A stretch of DNA of 25,561 bases, from positions 1 to 25,561 of the forward strand of contig JADCBH010000111.1 of the NCBI GenBank assembly GCA_020253595.1, read 5' to 3'. The notes under the pieces are model-generated. The model worked only from the letters and a program-made list of their open reading frames with translations, was not told the DNA's origin and did not search any database. The position numbers and the translations under genes are program-made. Positions 1-8,017 of the stretch are shown one piece after another (positions within the stretch are counted from its first letter, which is position 1; each line of letters starts with the position of its first letter). The stretch is from Brevundimonas sp. (GTDB lineage: Bacteria; Pseudomonadota; Alphaproteobacteria; Caulobacterales; Caulobacteraceae).

Positions 1-750
1 CATCCAGCGAAAAACACCCGACCAGTCTCTGGCCTTGGCCGCAGTCTGGCTCGGTCCCTGGCCATAGGCGAACGCCCGCGACAGGGCATAGCTCATTGTG
101 GCGCGATGAGGCGGTGCGAACTCCTCGACCCACGCATCGTGGGCCCAGCCAAATCGTCCTCCACGCGCCTTCAGCGCCGCAAACAGCGCGTCGTCCTCGC
201 CGCCTGTCTGGTCTGCTGACGCGTCGAAAGGAGCGGTGCCCGGCAAGGCTGAATGCCGGACCATCAGCGAGTTTCCACACCCATATCCATGGTCGATCAG
301 GCCTGTGGACAAGGGACCTCTGCGGCCGAAAAAGCGCTGAAGATAGACCGCTGCCCAACTTCGTTCGTCGGGAATCCGTCCTGCGATCGGGCCAAACACC
401 GCATCGGCTTTTGTCTCTTCCTGGGCCCGAAGCAGCGCTGTGAGCCAGCCTTTGCTTGCGGCCTCGTCGTCATCCAGAAATGCGATCAAGGGCGCGTCGG
501 TCTCTGACAGTCCGGCGTTGCGAGCCGTCGCCACTCCAGGCCTCGGCTCATGGCGATAGACAACCGGGAAGGGACTGTCGGCCTTGAGCGTCTCCACCGT
601 CGAACGCGCCGTTGCGGCCGGGTCATTGTCGACCACGACGATGGAGACCGGACGATCGGCGAGACCGTCCTGCGCGAAGACCGAGCGAAGTGCGCGCGCC
701 AGGCTCTCGGGCCGTCGCATCGTCGGGATCATGACGCAGACCGCCTGCAT
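1..750 (-). CDS. GT2 family glycosyltransferase, C-terminus cut by window edge
   Basis: The first 250 codons of an open frame read leftward and ran off the window without a stop. The protein begins MQAVCVMIPTMRRPESL, the typical first strand of a GT-A fold. It has a DDD metal-binding motif at residues 93-95 (LIAFLDDDEAA) and an ED pair at 185-186 (TGGEDDALF), the usual position of the GT2 catalytic base. There is no signal peptide or membrane segment in the visible part, so it should act at the inner face of the membrane, adding a sugar from a nucleotide donor to a lipid-linked glycan. Its ATG overlaps the TGA of the preceding glycosyltransferase in an ATGA junction, so the two are translationally coupled. 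The sugar specificity cannot be read from sequence. Confidence 0.88.
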   Translation of the reverse strand, partial: MQAVCVMIPTMRRPESLARALRSVFAQDGLADRPVSIVVVDNDPAATARSTVETLKADSPFPVVYRHEPRPGVATARNAGLSETDAPLIAFLDDDEAASKGWLTALLRAQEETKADAVFGPIAGRIPDERSWAAVYLQRFFGRRGPLSTGLIDHGYGCGNSLMVRHSALPGTAPFDASADQTGGEDDALFAALKARGGRFGWAHDAWVEEFAPPHRATMSYALSRAFAYGQGPSQTAAKARDWSGVFRWM

Positions 751-1685
751 CAGACCGCCTCGGCGTAGAGCGCGGCGCGATACAGGCGCAGCGAGAAGGC
801 GCGCGCCTCAGTCGGGGCCCAGCCGGCCAGCGCCAGCCGCTTGATCAGGGGGCGAACCTGACGAAGAATGGGGATGCGCTTCAACGCCCGTGCCACACGA
901 TAGCTCGGATAGCTGCTGACGATATCGGGATGTCGCGCGACCACGCGGGCGAAGTTTCCAGCGGACTGCTCGTATTTCCCCGCCAACTGATCGACCGTGT
1001 CCAGCCCCATGTGTGTCGCCGGATTGTCGATGTGAATGACGGGCCAGCGCCGCGACACACGCATGGCCCACTCAACGTCCTCCCAGCCCCAGCCGGTGAA
1101 GGCACTGTCGAACGCTTCGGCTTCGAAGACATCACGGCGGACCAGCAGATTGGACGTGTAGACGTACTTTTCTGGAGCCTTCGCGCGCTCCGTGACGCCG
1201 ACGCACTCGCCTCGGGTTGCCATGGCGCGGTGGACCGAGAACCGTGGCTCGTCCGATGCTTGCAGCAGTGAGAACCCGCCAAAGGCCACGGGCGGTGCGT
1301 CGTTGCGAACCAGCGCCGCCCAGCTCTGCAGAAAGCGCTCGCTGTCAGGCCGCATGTCGCTGTCGAGAAACAGTAGTGAGCTGCCGCGCGCCGCATCGGC
1401 CAAGCGGTTGCGACCACGCGAACGGCCTTGGTTGGAACCGAGGGTGATCAGACGAATCGGGAGGGTGAGATCATCAATCTGCGCGGACAGACGTTCGGTA
1501 AGGCGTGAATCTCCTGTCCCGTCGTCCAGAACGACGATCTCGGCCGCACCTTCGAGGCCTGCGGCTTCCCGATCCAGCATGGTCAGAAGGGTTGCCGGGT
1601 CATCCCGCAGGAAGGGGATCAGCACCGAGAGCACTGGTCTCGCCTTAGCCCAATGGGCGTTCTGGATCGTTGGGGAGCTACTCAT
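750..1685 (-). CDS. GT2 family glycosyltransferase
   Basis: A 311-residue protein beginning MSSSPTIQNAHWAKARP. The frame stays open upstream, but this ATG is chosen because AAGGG lies 7 bases before it and because it overlaps the flippase stop as ATGA; the upstream extension is low-complexity shadow sequence. Features of a GT-A fold are the first strand SVLIPFLRDD, the aspartate of VVLDDGTGD, the DSD metal-binding motif in LLFLDSDMRPD, and the GWGWEDVEWAMR block carrying the likely catalytic acid pair. No membrane segment is seen, so it is probably a cytoplasmic or membrane-associated transferase extending the lipid-linked oligosaccharide made by the neighbouring sugar transferase. Its stop overlaps the next glycosyltransferase. 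Donor and acceptor are unknown. Confidence 0.9.
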   Translation of the reverse strand: MSSSPTIQNAHWAKARPVLSVLIPFLRDDPATLLTMLDREAAGLEGAAEIVVLDDGTGDSRLTERLSAQIDDLTLPIRLITLGSNQGRSRGRNRLADAARGSSLLFLDSDMRPDSERFLQSWAALVRNDAPPVAFGGFSLLQASDEPRFSVHRAMATRGECVGVTERAKAPEKYVYTSNLLVRRDVFEAEAFDSAFTGWGWEDVEWAMRVSRRWPVIHIDNPATHMGLDTVDQLAGKYEQSAGNFARVVARHPDIVSSYPSYRVARALKRIPILRQVRPLIKRLALAGWAPTEARAFSLRLYRAALYAEAV

Positions 1686-3133
1686 GCCGTGACCCTTCGT
1701 GTGAGACGAGCCCCGATCAGGCGGCCAGCAAGATCCTGCACCCCGGCGGCGTTGAGCGCCCAGGCGACTCCGCCGTAGACCACTGCACCCACCGCCGCCT
1801 TGACGAAGAGCTCCCATGTTCCGCCCCAAGCTGGAACCAGCAGCACTGCGCCGGCCATCGCCATGCAGGCGAGAGCGCAGCGGCCCAGCGTCTCCCATGG
1901 GATCGGCATGATCACGCCGATGCGCCGCCCCATCGCGATGGAGGCGAGCACGCCGATTCCAAAGCTGATCGTCGTGGCAATCGCCGCGCCCATCACGCCC
2001 ATCGAAGGCACAAGCACCAGGTTCAGCAGCACGTTCGAAATTGCTGGAACGCAAAGCGTCAGCAGCAGCCGGTCTGTGCGCCGACCGAGGACGAAACTCT
2101 GGCTCAGATAGTAGGCCGTGAGGCCAGACAGCAGCGCCGAAATTGCAATTAGAGGGGTGACCGAAGCTGCGGTCGCTCTCAGGTCCTCACCAATCATCAC
2201 GGCGGCCAGCGGCTTGGCCACCAGGGCTAGTCCTACAGCGGCGGGAAGGGCGATCAGAATGAATGTCGAGGCCTGTTCTCGCGCTGCGGCCATGAAGCCC
2301 TCACGGTTCGATCGCTCCCAAGCCATGATCAGCGCCGGTGTGCCTGCCGCACCCAGCCAGATGAACAGCACGTCCAGCGTTCGGCTCGCGAGGCTGTAGC
2401 CCGCATGATAGGCGCCCACCGCCGCCGGCCCCTGGAACACCTCAAGCAGGAACCGGTCTGTTGACGCCATGACCAGGGTCAGGCTCAGCCCCGCTGCTAT
2501 GGGATATCCATAGCGAGCATAGGACCACAGTCGATCCCGATAGAGCACACCGCCCCTTGCCCGTCGTAGCTCCCCCGGCAGGACAAACGGCAGGGTCAGA
2601 AGCGGGGCCAGCAGCAGCCCGATAAAGGGCGACGCCGAGCCCATCCCCGCGTATGCGGCTGCGACCCCGAATCCAAACCCTCCCAGACTGACGAAGATGT
2701 CCATGGTCGCAGATTTGCGGACCTCTCCGGCCGCCCGGAACCGCTCCTGCGCCAGCTTGGACAGGCATCGGACAGGGATCCCTGCCAGGGCAATCCCGAT
2801 CGTCAGCTTCATGCCCGGGCCAATGGGCGCGACCCAAAGCAAAAGCGCCATGAGCGGCAGGACGGCGGCCGTAACCACGGCAGCTGTGCGGTACAGGGTC
2901 AGGAAATGATCGGCCAACGCCTGGCCCTTCTCCGCGGCCCAGAAGCGCGCCATCGCCGCCTCCAGCCAGCTGAAGGTGGCCACGTGGAAAAGGGTCATCA
3001 CTGCAAAGGCGATGGCGTATCGGCCAAAGTCTTCCGGCGTCAGGAGGCGAGTGAAGACGATGATAGACCCGAAGCCCACGAGCCCCTGAACGATGTTCGC
3101 GGGCAGATAGCCCCACACGCCGCGCCAGAACAT
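1682..3133 (-). CDS. Oligosaccharide flippase of the MOP/polysaccharide transporter family
   Basis: A 483-residue, very hydrophobic protein with about a dozen predicted membrane helices. It begins MFWRGVWGYLPANIVQGLVGF and continues with IIVFTRLLTPEDFGRYAIAF, a signature of Wzx-like and PST flippases. This ATG is preferred over an upstream frame extension because GGGAG lies 7 bases before it, and it sits 13 bases after the sugar transferase stop. Known members flip undecaprenyl-linked oligosaccharides from the cytoplasmic to the periplasmic face of the inner membrane. Placement between a priming transferase and two glycosyltransferases fits a Wzx/Wzy-type pathway; no polymerase is visible, but the operon continues past the left edge. 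In Caulobacter an E-F-G order of holdfast genes has the same architecture (from memory), so HfsF is a possible counterpart, not established here. Confidence 0.88.
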   Translation of the reverse strand: MFWRGVWGYLPANIVQGLVGFGSIIVFTRLLTPEDFGRYAIAFAVMTLFHVATFSWLEAAMARFWAAEKGQALADHFLTLYRTAAVVTAAVLPLMALLLWVAPIGPGMKLTIGIALAGIPVRCLSKLAQERFRAAGEVRKSATMDIFVSLGGFGFGVAAAYAGMGSASPFIGLLLAPLLTLPFVLPGELRRARGGVLYRDRLWSYARYGYPIAAGLSLTLVMASTDRFLLEVFQGPAAVGAYHAGYSLASRTLDVLFIWLGAAGTPALIMAWERSNREGFMAAAREQASTFILIALPAAVGLALVAKPLAAVMIGEDLRATAASVTPLIAISALLSGLTAYYLSQSFVLGRRTDRLLLTLCVPAISNVLLNLVLVPSMGVMGAAIATTISFGIGVLASIAMGRRIGVIMPIPWETLGRCALACMAMAGAVLLVPAWGGTWELFVKAAVGAVVYGGVAWALNAAGVQDLAGRLIGARLTRRVTA

Positions 3134-3146
3134 CAGCGTGCTCCCA

Positions 3147-4700
3147 TCACCGCTGGGCCGTCCGGTCGCCGAGCAGTACGGGCACGGTGACCAGCATGAT
3201 CCAAAGGTCGAGCCAAAGCGACTGGCGCTCGATGTACTCGATGTCGAGGCGCACCCGGGTGCGGACATCAGCGGCCGTATGCAACGGCCCACGCGATCCC
3301 TTGATCGCCGCCCAGCCCGTCATGCCGGGCTTCATGCGGTGCCGGTGAGCGTACTCTGCGACCAGTCTGGCGCTCTCGATCTGGCCCGTCTTCATGCCGA
3401 TCGCATGTGGGCGCGGACCAACCAGGGACATTTCGCCAGCGAGCACATTGAACAGTTGGGGCAACTCGTCGAGGCTGGTCTTGCGGATGAAACGCCCAAC
3501 CCGTGTCACGCGGTCGTCGTTGGCGGTGACCTGGCGGCTCGCGGTGGCGTCGGCTGCTTCGTGGCGCATCGAACGGAATTTCCAGACCACGATTTCCTCA
3601 TGGTTGAAGCCATGGCGGCGCTGGCGGAAGAAGATTGGCCCAGGGCTGTCGATCCGGATTGCGAGTGCCGTCAGCGCGATGACAGGTGCGAGAAGAAAGA
3701 CGGCGATCGTACCGACGACCAGGTCCTGTATCCGCTTGTTGAAAGCCCGGCGATCATCGTCGATCGGGCCATCGAGGGAGGCCAAGGGCGCGCGGGCAAG
3801 ACGATCCAACGCGGCACCGCGCTCTGATGCATCGACCGGATCAATCAGCAGGGTGACTTCATTGGGCAGGGTCGACAGCCGCGCGGTCAGCTCTCGCACG
3901 CGGGTCTCTGCTCGGGGATCGAGGGCAAGGACGATCTTGTCGACGTAGGGCGTCATCCGGTGCGTCATCAGTGCCTCGGCGTCGCCGAGAACAGGCACAC
4001 CCGCAACACTATCCGGCGAGCGGGCCAGGCGATCGTCGAACACGCCCAGTACGTTGATGTCTCTACGCTGCAGGGCGTCGCGGATCAGGCGTTCCGCATG
4101 GCGAGTGGCTCCGACCAGCACGATGTTCGGTGTCAGAGCCCCTTTGGCTCGCCAGCCGGCGACCATGAGCCCCCACGCGAGGTGGGATCCATAGAGCGAG
4201 AGAGCAACGAAAGCCGCCCACAGGACGGGAGCCGTGAACGCCTGGGATCCCGACGAGACGAGGGCTTCCAGTCCGACTGCGACCACCCCGCCGGCCACCG
4301 CAATCCCCGTCACCGCCGCCAGGTGCGCCGGCAGCCGCTGGCCTCGTTCGAACCGATAGAGATCAAGCGATCGAAGAGCACCCAGAACGATCATCGCGCC
4401 CAGTGCCATGGGCAATATCTTTGCGAGGGGCGCAGCCAGAAGTGTGTCCTGGGCCGTCATCGCCAGAACGGCCACGGTTATCAGGCAAACAAGACCGACA
4501 TCCGCCGCCCGGAACCAGTGGACCGCGAGGCGGGAGGCATGTCTTTGCCGGACGTTCAGCCAGACCTCGGGGCGGAAGGGGCCGCGGCGCGGTTCCTTTG
4601 CGCCTTTTGGCGTCGCGAGTGTCCGCGCCGCGAGCGACTGCAGGGCAGAGGCGTCCAGCAGAGAGTTCGCATCGCGCTTCAGATCAAGAGCCGTGGTCAT
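3147..4700 (-). CDS. Polyprenyl-phosphate sugar-1-phosphate transferase (WbaP/HfsE type)
   Basis: A 517-residue protein from the ATG beginning MTTALDLKRD. A TTG 22 codons upstream (4766) is an alternative; neither has a clear ribosome site. The N-terminal half has about four membrane helices (roughly residues 65-180), then a soluble Rossmann-like region (190-265, with NIVLVGATRHAERLI). A hydrophobic re-entrant helix at about 326-350 leads into the conserved bacterial sugar transferase domain, with KFRSM at 374-378, DELPQLFNVLAGEMS starting at 411, and VGPRP ending at 431. This full-length layout is typical of enzymes that load the first sugar phosphate onto undecaprenyl phosphate. It is the first gene of the polysaccharide operon and is transcribed away from the DUF305 gene. 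Which sugar it transfers is unknown. Confidence 0.9.
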   Translation of the reverse strand: MTTALDLKRDANSLLDASALQSLAARTLATPKGAKEPRRGPFRPEVWLNVRQRHASRLAVHWFRAADVGLVCLITVAVLAMTAQDTLLAAPLAKILPMALGAMIVLGALRSLDLYRFERGQRLPAHLAAVTGIAVAGGVVAVGLEALVSSGSQAFTAPVLWAAFVALSLYGSHLAWGLMVAGWRAKGALTPNIVLVGATRHAERLIRDALQRRDINVLGVFDDRLARSPDSVAGVPVLGDAEALMTHRMTPYVDKIVLALDPRAETRVRELTARLSTLPNEVTLLIDPVDASERGAALDRLARAPLASLDGPIDDDRRAFNKRIQDLVVGTIAVFLLAPVIALTALAIRIDSPGPIFFRQRRHGFNHEEIVVWKFRSMRHEAADATASRQVTANDDRVTRVGRFIRKTSLDELPQLFNVLAGEMSLVGPRPHAIGMKTGQIESARLVAEYAHRHRMKPGMTGWAAIKGSRGPLHTAADVRTRVRLDIEYIERQSLWLDLWIMLVTVPVLLGDRTAQR

Positions 4701-4851
4701 GGACAAACCATGCACGGCCCCGGTGGACTTCACGTTAACGGCTGCCGGCAGCGTGCGACGGTTCAACGACGAAAGGCAGCTTGGCCGCGACGCCGGGCCG
4801 TGATCAAAAGGCGACGAAGGGTCGCCGACCCACCGTCCGGGAGAGTTGCTG
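4701..4851. promoter_or_regulatory. Divergent intergenic region between the polysaccharide operon and the DUF305-LVIVD gene
   Basis: About 150 bases that should hold both promoters. A perfect 12-base palindrome, GCTGCCGGCAGC, lies at 4741-4752, 40 bases before the preferred sugar transferase start; a GTTAAC hexamer is at 4734-4739. If the TTG at 4766 is the true start, the palindrome would be coding. On the plus side GGGAG at 4839-4843 is the ribosome site for the downstream TTG start. No clear -35/-10 pair was recognised. Confidence 0.4.
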
Positions 4852-7320
4852 TTGCAAAAGTTCGCGCCGTCCGTCCGTCATCGTCTGGGAGCTTCGGCCG
4901 CTGCTGCCGTCATGCTCTTCGCCTCCGGATCGCTGGCTCAGCAAGCGCCCATCGTCCAACCCGGCGCTCCGGGTCAGGCGACCCGCACCTTGAACGGCGA
5001 CGAGGCCTCGCGCATCGCCGACAACCGCTTCTCGGCTGACGACGTGAAATTCATGCAGGACATGATCCTGCATCACGCTCAGGCCGTGGAGATGGCCATC
5101 CTGGTCGAGGCGCGGACCAATACCCAGGCGATCCGCGACATCGCCGGGCGCATCAACGCGTCCCAGGCCGACGAGATCGAGTTCATGCGCGGCTGGCTGA
5201 CCGAGCGCGGCCAGACCGCGCCGGACGCAGCGGCTGGTCATTCCATGTCGAGCATGGACCATTCCGGCCACGCGGGGATGGATCACTCCGCCCATGCTGC
5301 TCACTCGCAGATGGCGGGAATGGCAACGCCGGCCCAAATGGCGGCGCTTCGCGCGGCCTCGGGTGCCTCCTTCGACCGTCAGTTCCTGAGCCTCATGATC
5401 GCCCACCATGAGGGTGCGGTCACGATGGTCTCTGACCTGCTTGAGCGTCCTGGTTCAGCCTATGATCCGGTGCTGTTCCGTTTCGTCAACGACATCACCA
5501 ATGAGCAGCAGTCCGAGATCAATCGAATGTCGCTGCTCCTGCGCGAGCAGGTTGGCGATCCCCGCAGCACACTGACGGCTGGCTTCCGAGATGCAGGACA
5601 GGCTGAAGGCAACCTGCGGCTCGTGGCCAGCCTGCCCAAGCCTGCGGGCTTCTTTGATCCGGCGAATCCGGAGGGCCTGCCGCCGCCGGTTCCTTCGGCC
5701 AACGACGCCGATGATACGGCAGCCTCCCCGTCGGGCCAGTTTGGACGCCGTTCACCTTTCCTCAGCTTCGCCAACACGGACATGGCCTTCTCGGGCGACC
5801 TGCTGGCGGTCGGCAACTACCATGGCTTCAACCTTTATCGGATCAGCGAGGTGTCGCCGGAGCCCCAGCTGATCAGCTCGGTGGTCTGCCCCGGCGGTCA
5901 GGGCGACGTCTCCATCGTCGGCGACCTGTTGCTGATGTCGGTCGAGTCCAACAACGGCCGCGTTGATTGCGGCCGCCAAGGGGTGGGCGAGGGGCCCCAG
6001 GCCGACCGTTTCCGGGGCTTGCGAATCTTCGACATTTCCGACCGTACCAATCCGGTTCAGGTCGGGCAGGTCCAGACCTGCCGGGGCTCGCACACCCATT
6101 CGATCGTCGCCGCCGATGAGCGTCGCCTGATCGTCTACAACTCCGGCACCGCCGGCGTGCGTAACGACGAGGAACTGGCCGGCTGCGTGGTAGGCCTGCC
6201 GGGCGATGACAATACAGCCCTGTTCAGCATCGACGTGATAGAGATCCCGCTGGCCGATCCGTCACAGGCGCGCATCATCGACAGCCCGCGTGTCTTTGCC
6301 GATGACGCGACCGGCGCGGTCGCCGGGCTCTGGCGCGGTGGCGATCACGGCGAAGGGACCCAGACCACCAGCCGCACGGACCAGTGCCACGACATCACCC
6401 TGTTCCCGGATGGCAACCTTGCGGGAGGTGCCTGCTCGGGGAACGGCATCCTGATGGACATCTCTGACCCCGCCGCGCCACGGCGGATCGCGGCAGTGAA
6501 CGATCCCGGCTTCGCCTACTGGCACTCAGCCACGTTCAACAACGACGGCACCAAGGTGGTCTTCACTGACGAGTGGGGTGGGGGCGGTCGCCCGCGCTGT
6601 CGCGTCCAGGATCCCGTGACCTGGGGGGCCAACGCCATCTACGACATCGTCGACAACCAGCTAGTCTTCCGCAGCTACTACAAGCTGCCTGCGCCCCAGA
6701 CGGCGCGCGAGAACTGCGTGGCCCACAACGGTTCGTTGATCCCGGTGCCGGGGCGCGACCTGTTCGTCCAGGCCTGGTACCAGGGTGGCCTGTCGATCAG
6801 TGACTTCACCGACTCTTCGAACCCGCGTGAAATCGCTTACTTCGACCGGGGCCCGCTCAGCGAGCAGCACGATATCCTCGGTGGCTTCTGGTCGGTCTAC
6901 TGGTACGACGGCCGCATCTACGGCACCGAGATCGCGCGCGGTCTCGACGTACTGGAACTGACGCCCAGCGAGCACCTGACCGAAAACGAGATCGCCGCGG
7001 CTCGAATGGCCCAGCAGGGCGAGACTGTGAACCCTCAGCAGCAGTTTCGGGTCACCTGGCCCGCCCATCCGGTGGTGGCGCGCGCCTACCTCGATCAGTT
7101 GACACGCGATGGCGGGCTGGCCGCCGATGCGGTTGCTCGCATCAACGCATTGCTGGACTCGGCTGCGCCGCTTGTGGAGGCGGCGGGGCGTGATAGCGCG
7201 ATGGCTCTGCAACTGCGTGCTCTTGCAGAAGGTATACCGACTGCCAGCAACGAGCTTGCGGCGCGGCGCCTGCGGGACCTGGCCGAGACCCTGACGGGCA
7301 TCGCCGCACGGATCGGGTAG
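4852..7320 (+). CDS. Exported DUF305 - LVIVD beta-propeller fusion protein, probable metal-binding
   Basis: About 822 residues. The TTG at 4852 is chosen because GGGAG lies 8 bases upstream; the TTG at 4846 is too close to it. A signal peptide (basic start, hydrophobic AAAAVMLFASG, cleavage after SLA near residue 29) sends it to the periplasm. Residues about 55-230 form a DUF305 domain with two HH motifs (FMQDMILHHAQAVEM and LSLMIAHHEGAVTM). They are separated by a Met/His-rich linker (GHSMSSMDHSGHAGMDHSAH). Residues about 300-740 look like an LVIVD-repeat propeller, with repeated units such as LRIFDISDRTNPVQVG and several Cys and His residues (CHDI, CVAHNGS). The C-terminus is helical. DUF305 proteins are often found in copper-related contexts; a copper or other metal role here is inference. 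No operon partner is seen. Confidence 0.82.
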   Translation: MQKFAPSVRHRLGASAAAAVMLFASGSLAQQAPIVQPGAPGQATRTLNGDEASRIADNRFSADDVKFMQDMILHHAQAVEMAILVEARTNTQAIRDIAGRINASQADEIEFMRGWLTERGQTAPDAAAGHSMSSMDHSGHAGMDHSAHAAHSQMAGMATPAQMAALRAASGASFDRQFLSLMIAHHEGAVTMVSDLLERPGSAYDPVLFRFVNDITNEQQSEINRMSLLLREQVGDPRSTLTAGFRDAGQAEGNLRLVASLPKPAGFFDPANPEGLPPPVPSANDADDTAASPSGQFGRRSPFLSFANTDMAFSGDLLAVGNYHGFNLYRISEVSPEPQLISSVVCPGGQGDVSIVGDLLLMSVESNNGRVDCGRQGVGEGPQADRFRGLRIFDISDRTNPVQVGQVQTCRGSHTHSIVAADERRLIVYNSGTAGVRNDEELAGCVVGLPGDDNTALFSIDVIEIPLADPSQARIIDSPRVFADDATGAVAGLWRGGDHGEGTQTTSRTDQCHDITLFPDGNLAGGACSGNGILMDISDPAAPRRIAAVNDPGFAYWHSATFNNDGTKVVFTDEWGGGGRPRCRVQDPVTWGANAIYDIVDNQLVFRSYYKLPAPQTARENCVAHNGSLIPVPGRDLFVQAWYQGGLSISDFTDSSNPREIAYFDRGPLSEQHDILGGFWSVYWYDGRIYGTEIARGLDVLELTPSEHLTENEIAAARMAQQGETVNPQQQFRVTWPAHPVVARAYLDQLTRDGGLAADAVARINALLDSAAPLVEAAGRDSAMALQLRALAEGIPTASNELAARRLRDLAETLTGIAARIG

Positions 7321-7327
7321 TTTAGCC

Positions 7328-7363
7328 TTTCGGGAGCCGGGTCTTTTCGCCCGGTTCCCGAAA
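7328..7363 (+). terminator. Hairpin, candidate terminator between convergent genes
   Basis: TTTCGGGAGCCGGG at 7328-7341 pairs with CCCGGTTCCCGAAA at 7350-7363 across an 8-base loop, with one G-U wobble in the plus-strand RNA. It starts 8 bases after the stop of the DUF305-LVIVD gene and lies downstream of the convergent fixJ-like gene too. No U-run follows on either strand, so it may act by Rho or by stabilising transcript ends. The rest of 7321-7450 shows nothing else. Confidence 0.55.
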
Positions 7364-7450
7364 AGCTCGACCCTGCAATCACCGGCCAACCGGCAAGGTA
7401 GGTCAAATGGCTGAACAAGCCGCGTCGCCTGATGGTTGGCGACGCCGCAG

Positions 7451-8017
7451 CTAGCCTTTCAGCTTGAGCAAGGCTGCCAAGGCGGCCGCATTTGCGGCCC
7501 CGGTCTTTTTCAGAATTCGCGCCCTGAACACCTCGACCGTACGGTGGCTGAGGCCGAGATCGAGTGCGATCTCTTTGCTGGTCTGGCCCTGGCAGACCGC
7601 GTTGGCGATCTGCCGTTCGCGCAAGGTGAGCCCGAGTGTTTCGGGGGTTGAGGTAAGGCTCAGCGCAGCAGCCCTGACAATGGACACCATCAATGCCGGA
7701 TCAAAGGGCTTTTCGATGATATCGAAAGCGCCCAGTCGCATGGCCTCGACAGCCATGGGAACGTCAGCGTGCCCGGTCATGACCACGACCGGACCTTTCT
7801 GCATGCGAGCGTCCTGACGCAGGCGCAAAAGCTCCAGGCCGTCCAGCTCAGGCATGCGCACATCGGTGACCAAGACCCCCGTCGGCAAGGATGGCGCGAC
7901 CTTCAGGTAGTCAAGCGCGCTCGAGAACGGGTGAACTTCGAACTCGGCGCGACGGAGCAACAGGCTGACGGCCGACAGTACCGCGACATCATCGTCGATG
8001 AGGAAGACGGGTGTCAT
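7451..8017 (-). CDS. FixJ-family response regulator
   Basis: A 188-residue two-domain regulator. The receiver (1-120) has the acidic pocket DDD at 8-10, the phosphoacceptor D52 (LVTDVRMPELDG), T81 in VVMTGHADV and K103 in IIEKPFD. The C-terminal LuxR/NarL-type helix-turn-helix spans about 130-178, with LTLRERQIANAVCQGQTSKEIA and LSHRTVEVFRARIL. The length and the MTGHAD and EKPFD signatures match FixJ and its relatives, which dimerise on phosphorylation and activate transcription. Its ATG overlaps the kinase stop (ATGA, 8014-8017), so the pair is made together. Target genes cannot be read directly, but inverted repeats lie in the promoter region upstream of the kinase. It need not be the oxygen-sensing FixJ itself. 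Confidence 0.92.
   Translation of the reverse strand: MTPVFLIDDDVAVLSAVSLLLRRAEFEVHPFSSALDYLKVAPSLPTGVLVTDVRMPELDGLELLRLRQDARMQKGPVVVMTGHADVPMAVEAMRLGAFDIIEKPFDPALMVSIVRAAALSLTSTPETLGLTLRERQIANAVCQGQTSKEIALDLGLSHRTVEVFRARILKKTGAANAAALAALLKLKG

Noticed and set aside
750..2054. A longer, 434-codon version of the GT2 glycosyltransferase
   Set aside because: The extra N-terminal 123 codons overlap the flippase coding region and are low-complexity. The ATG at 1685 has a ribosome site and an ATGA overlap with the flippase stop.
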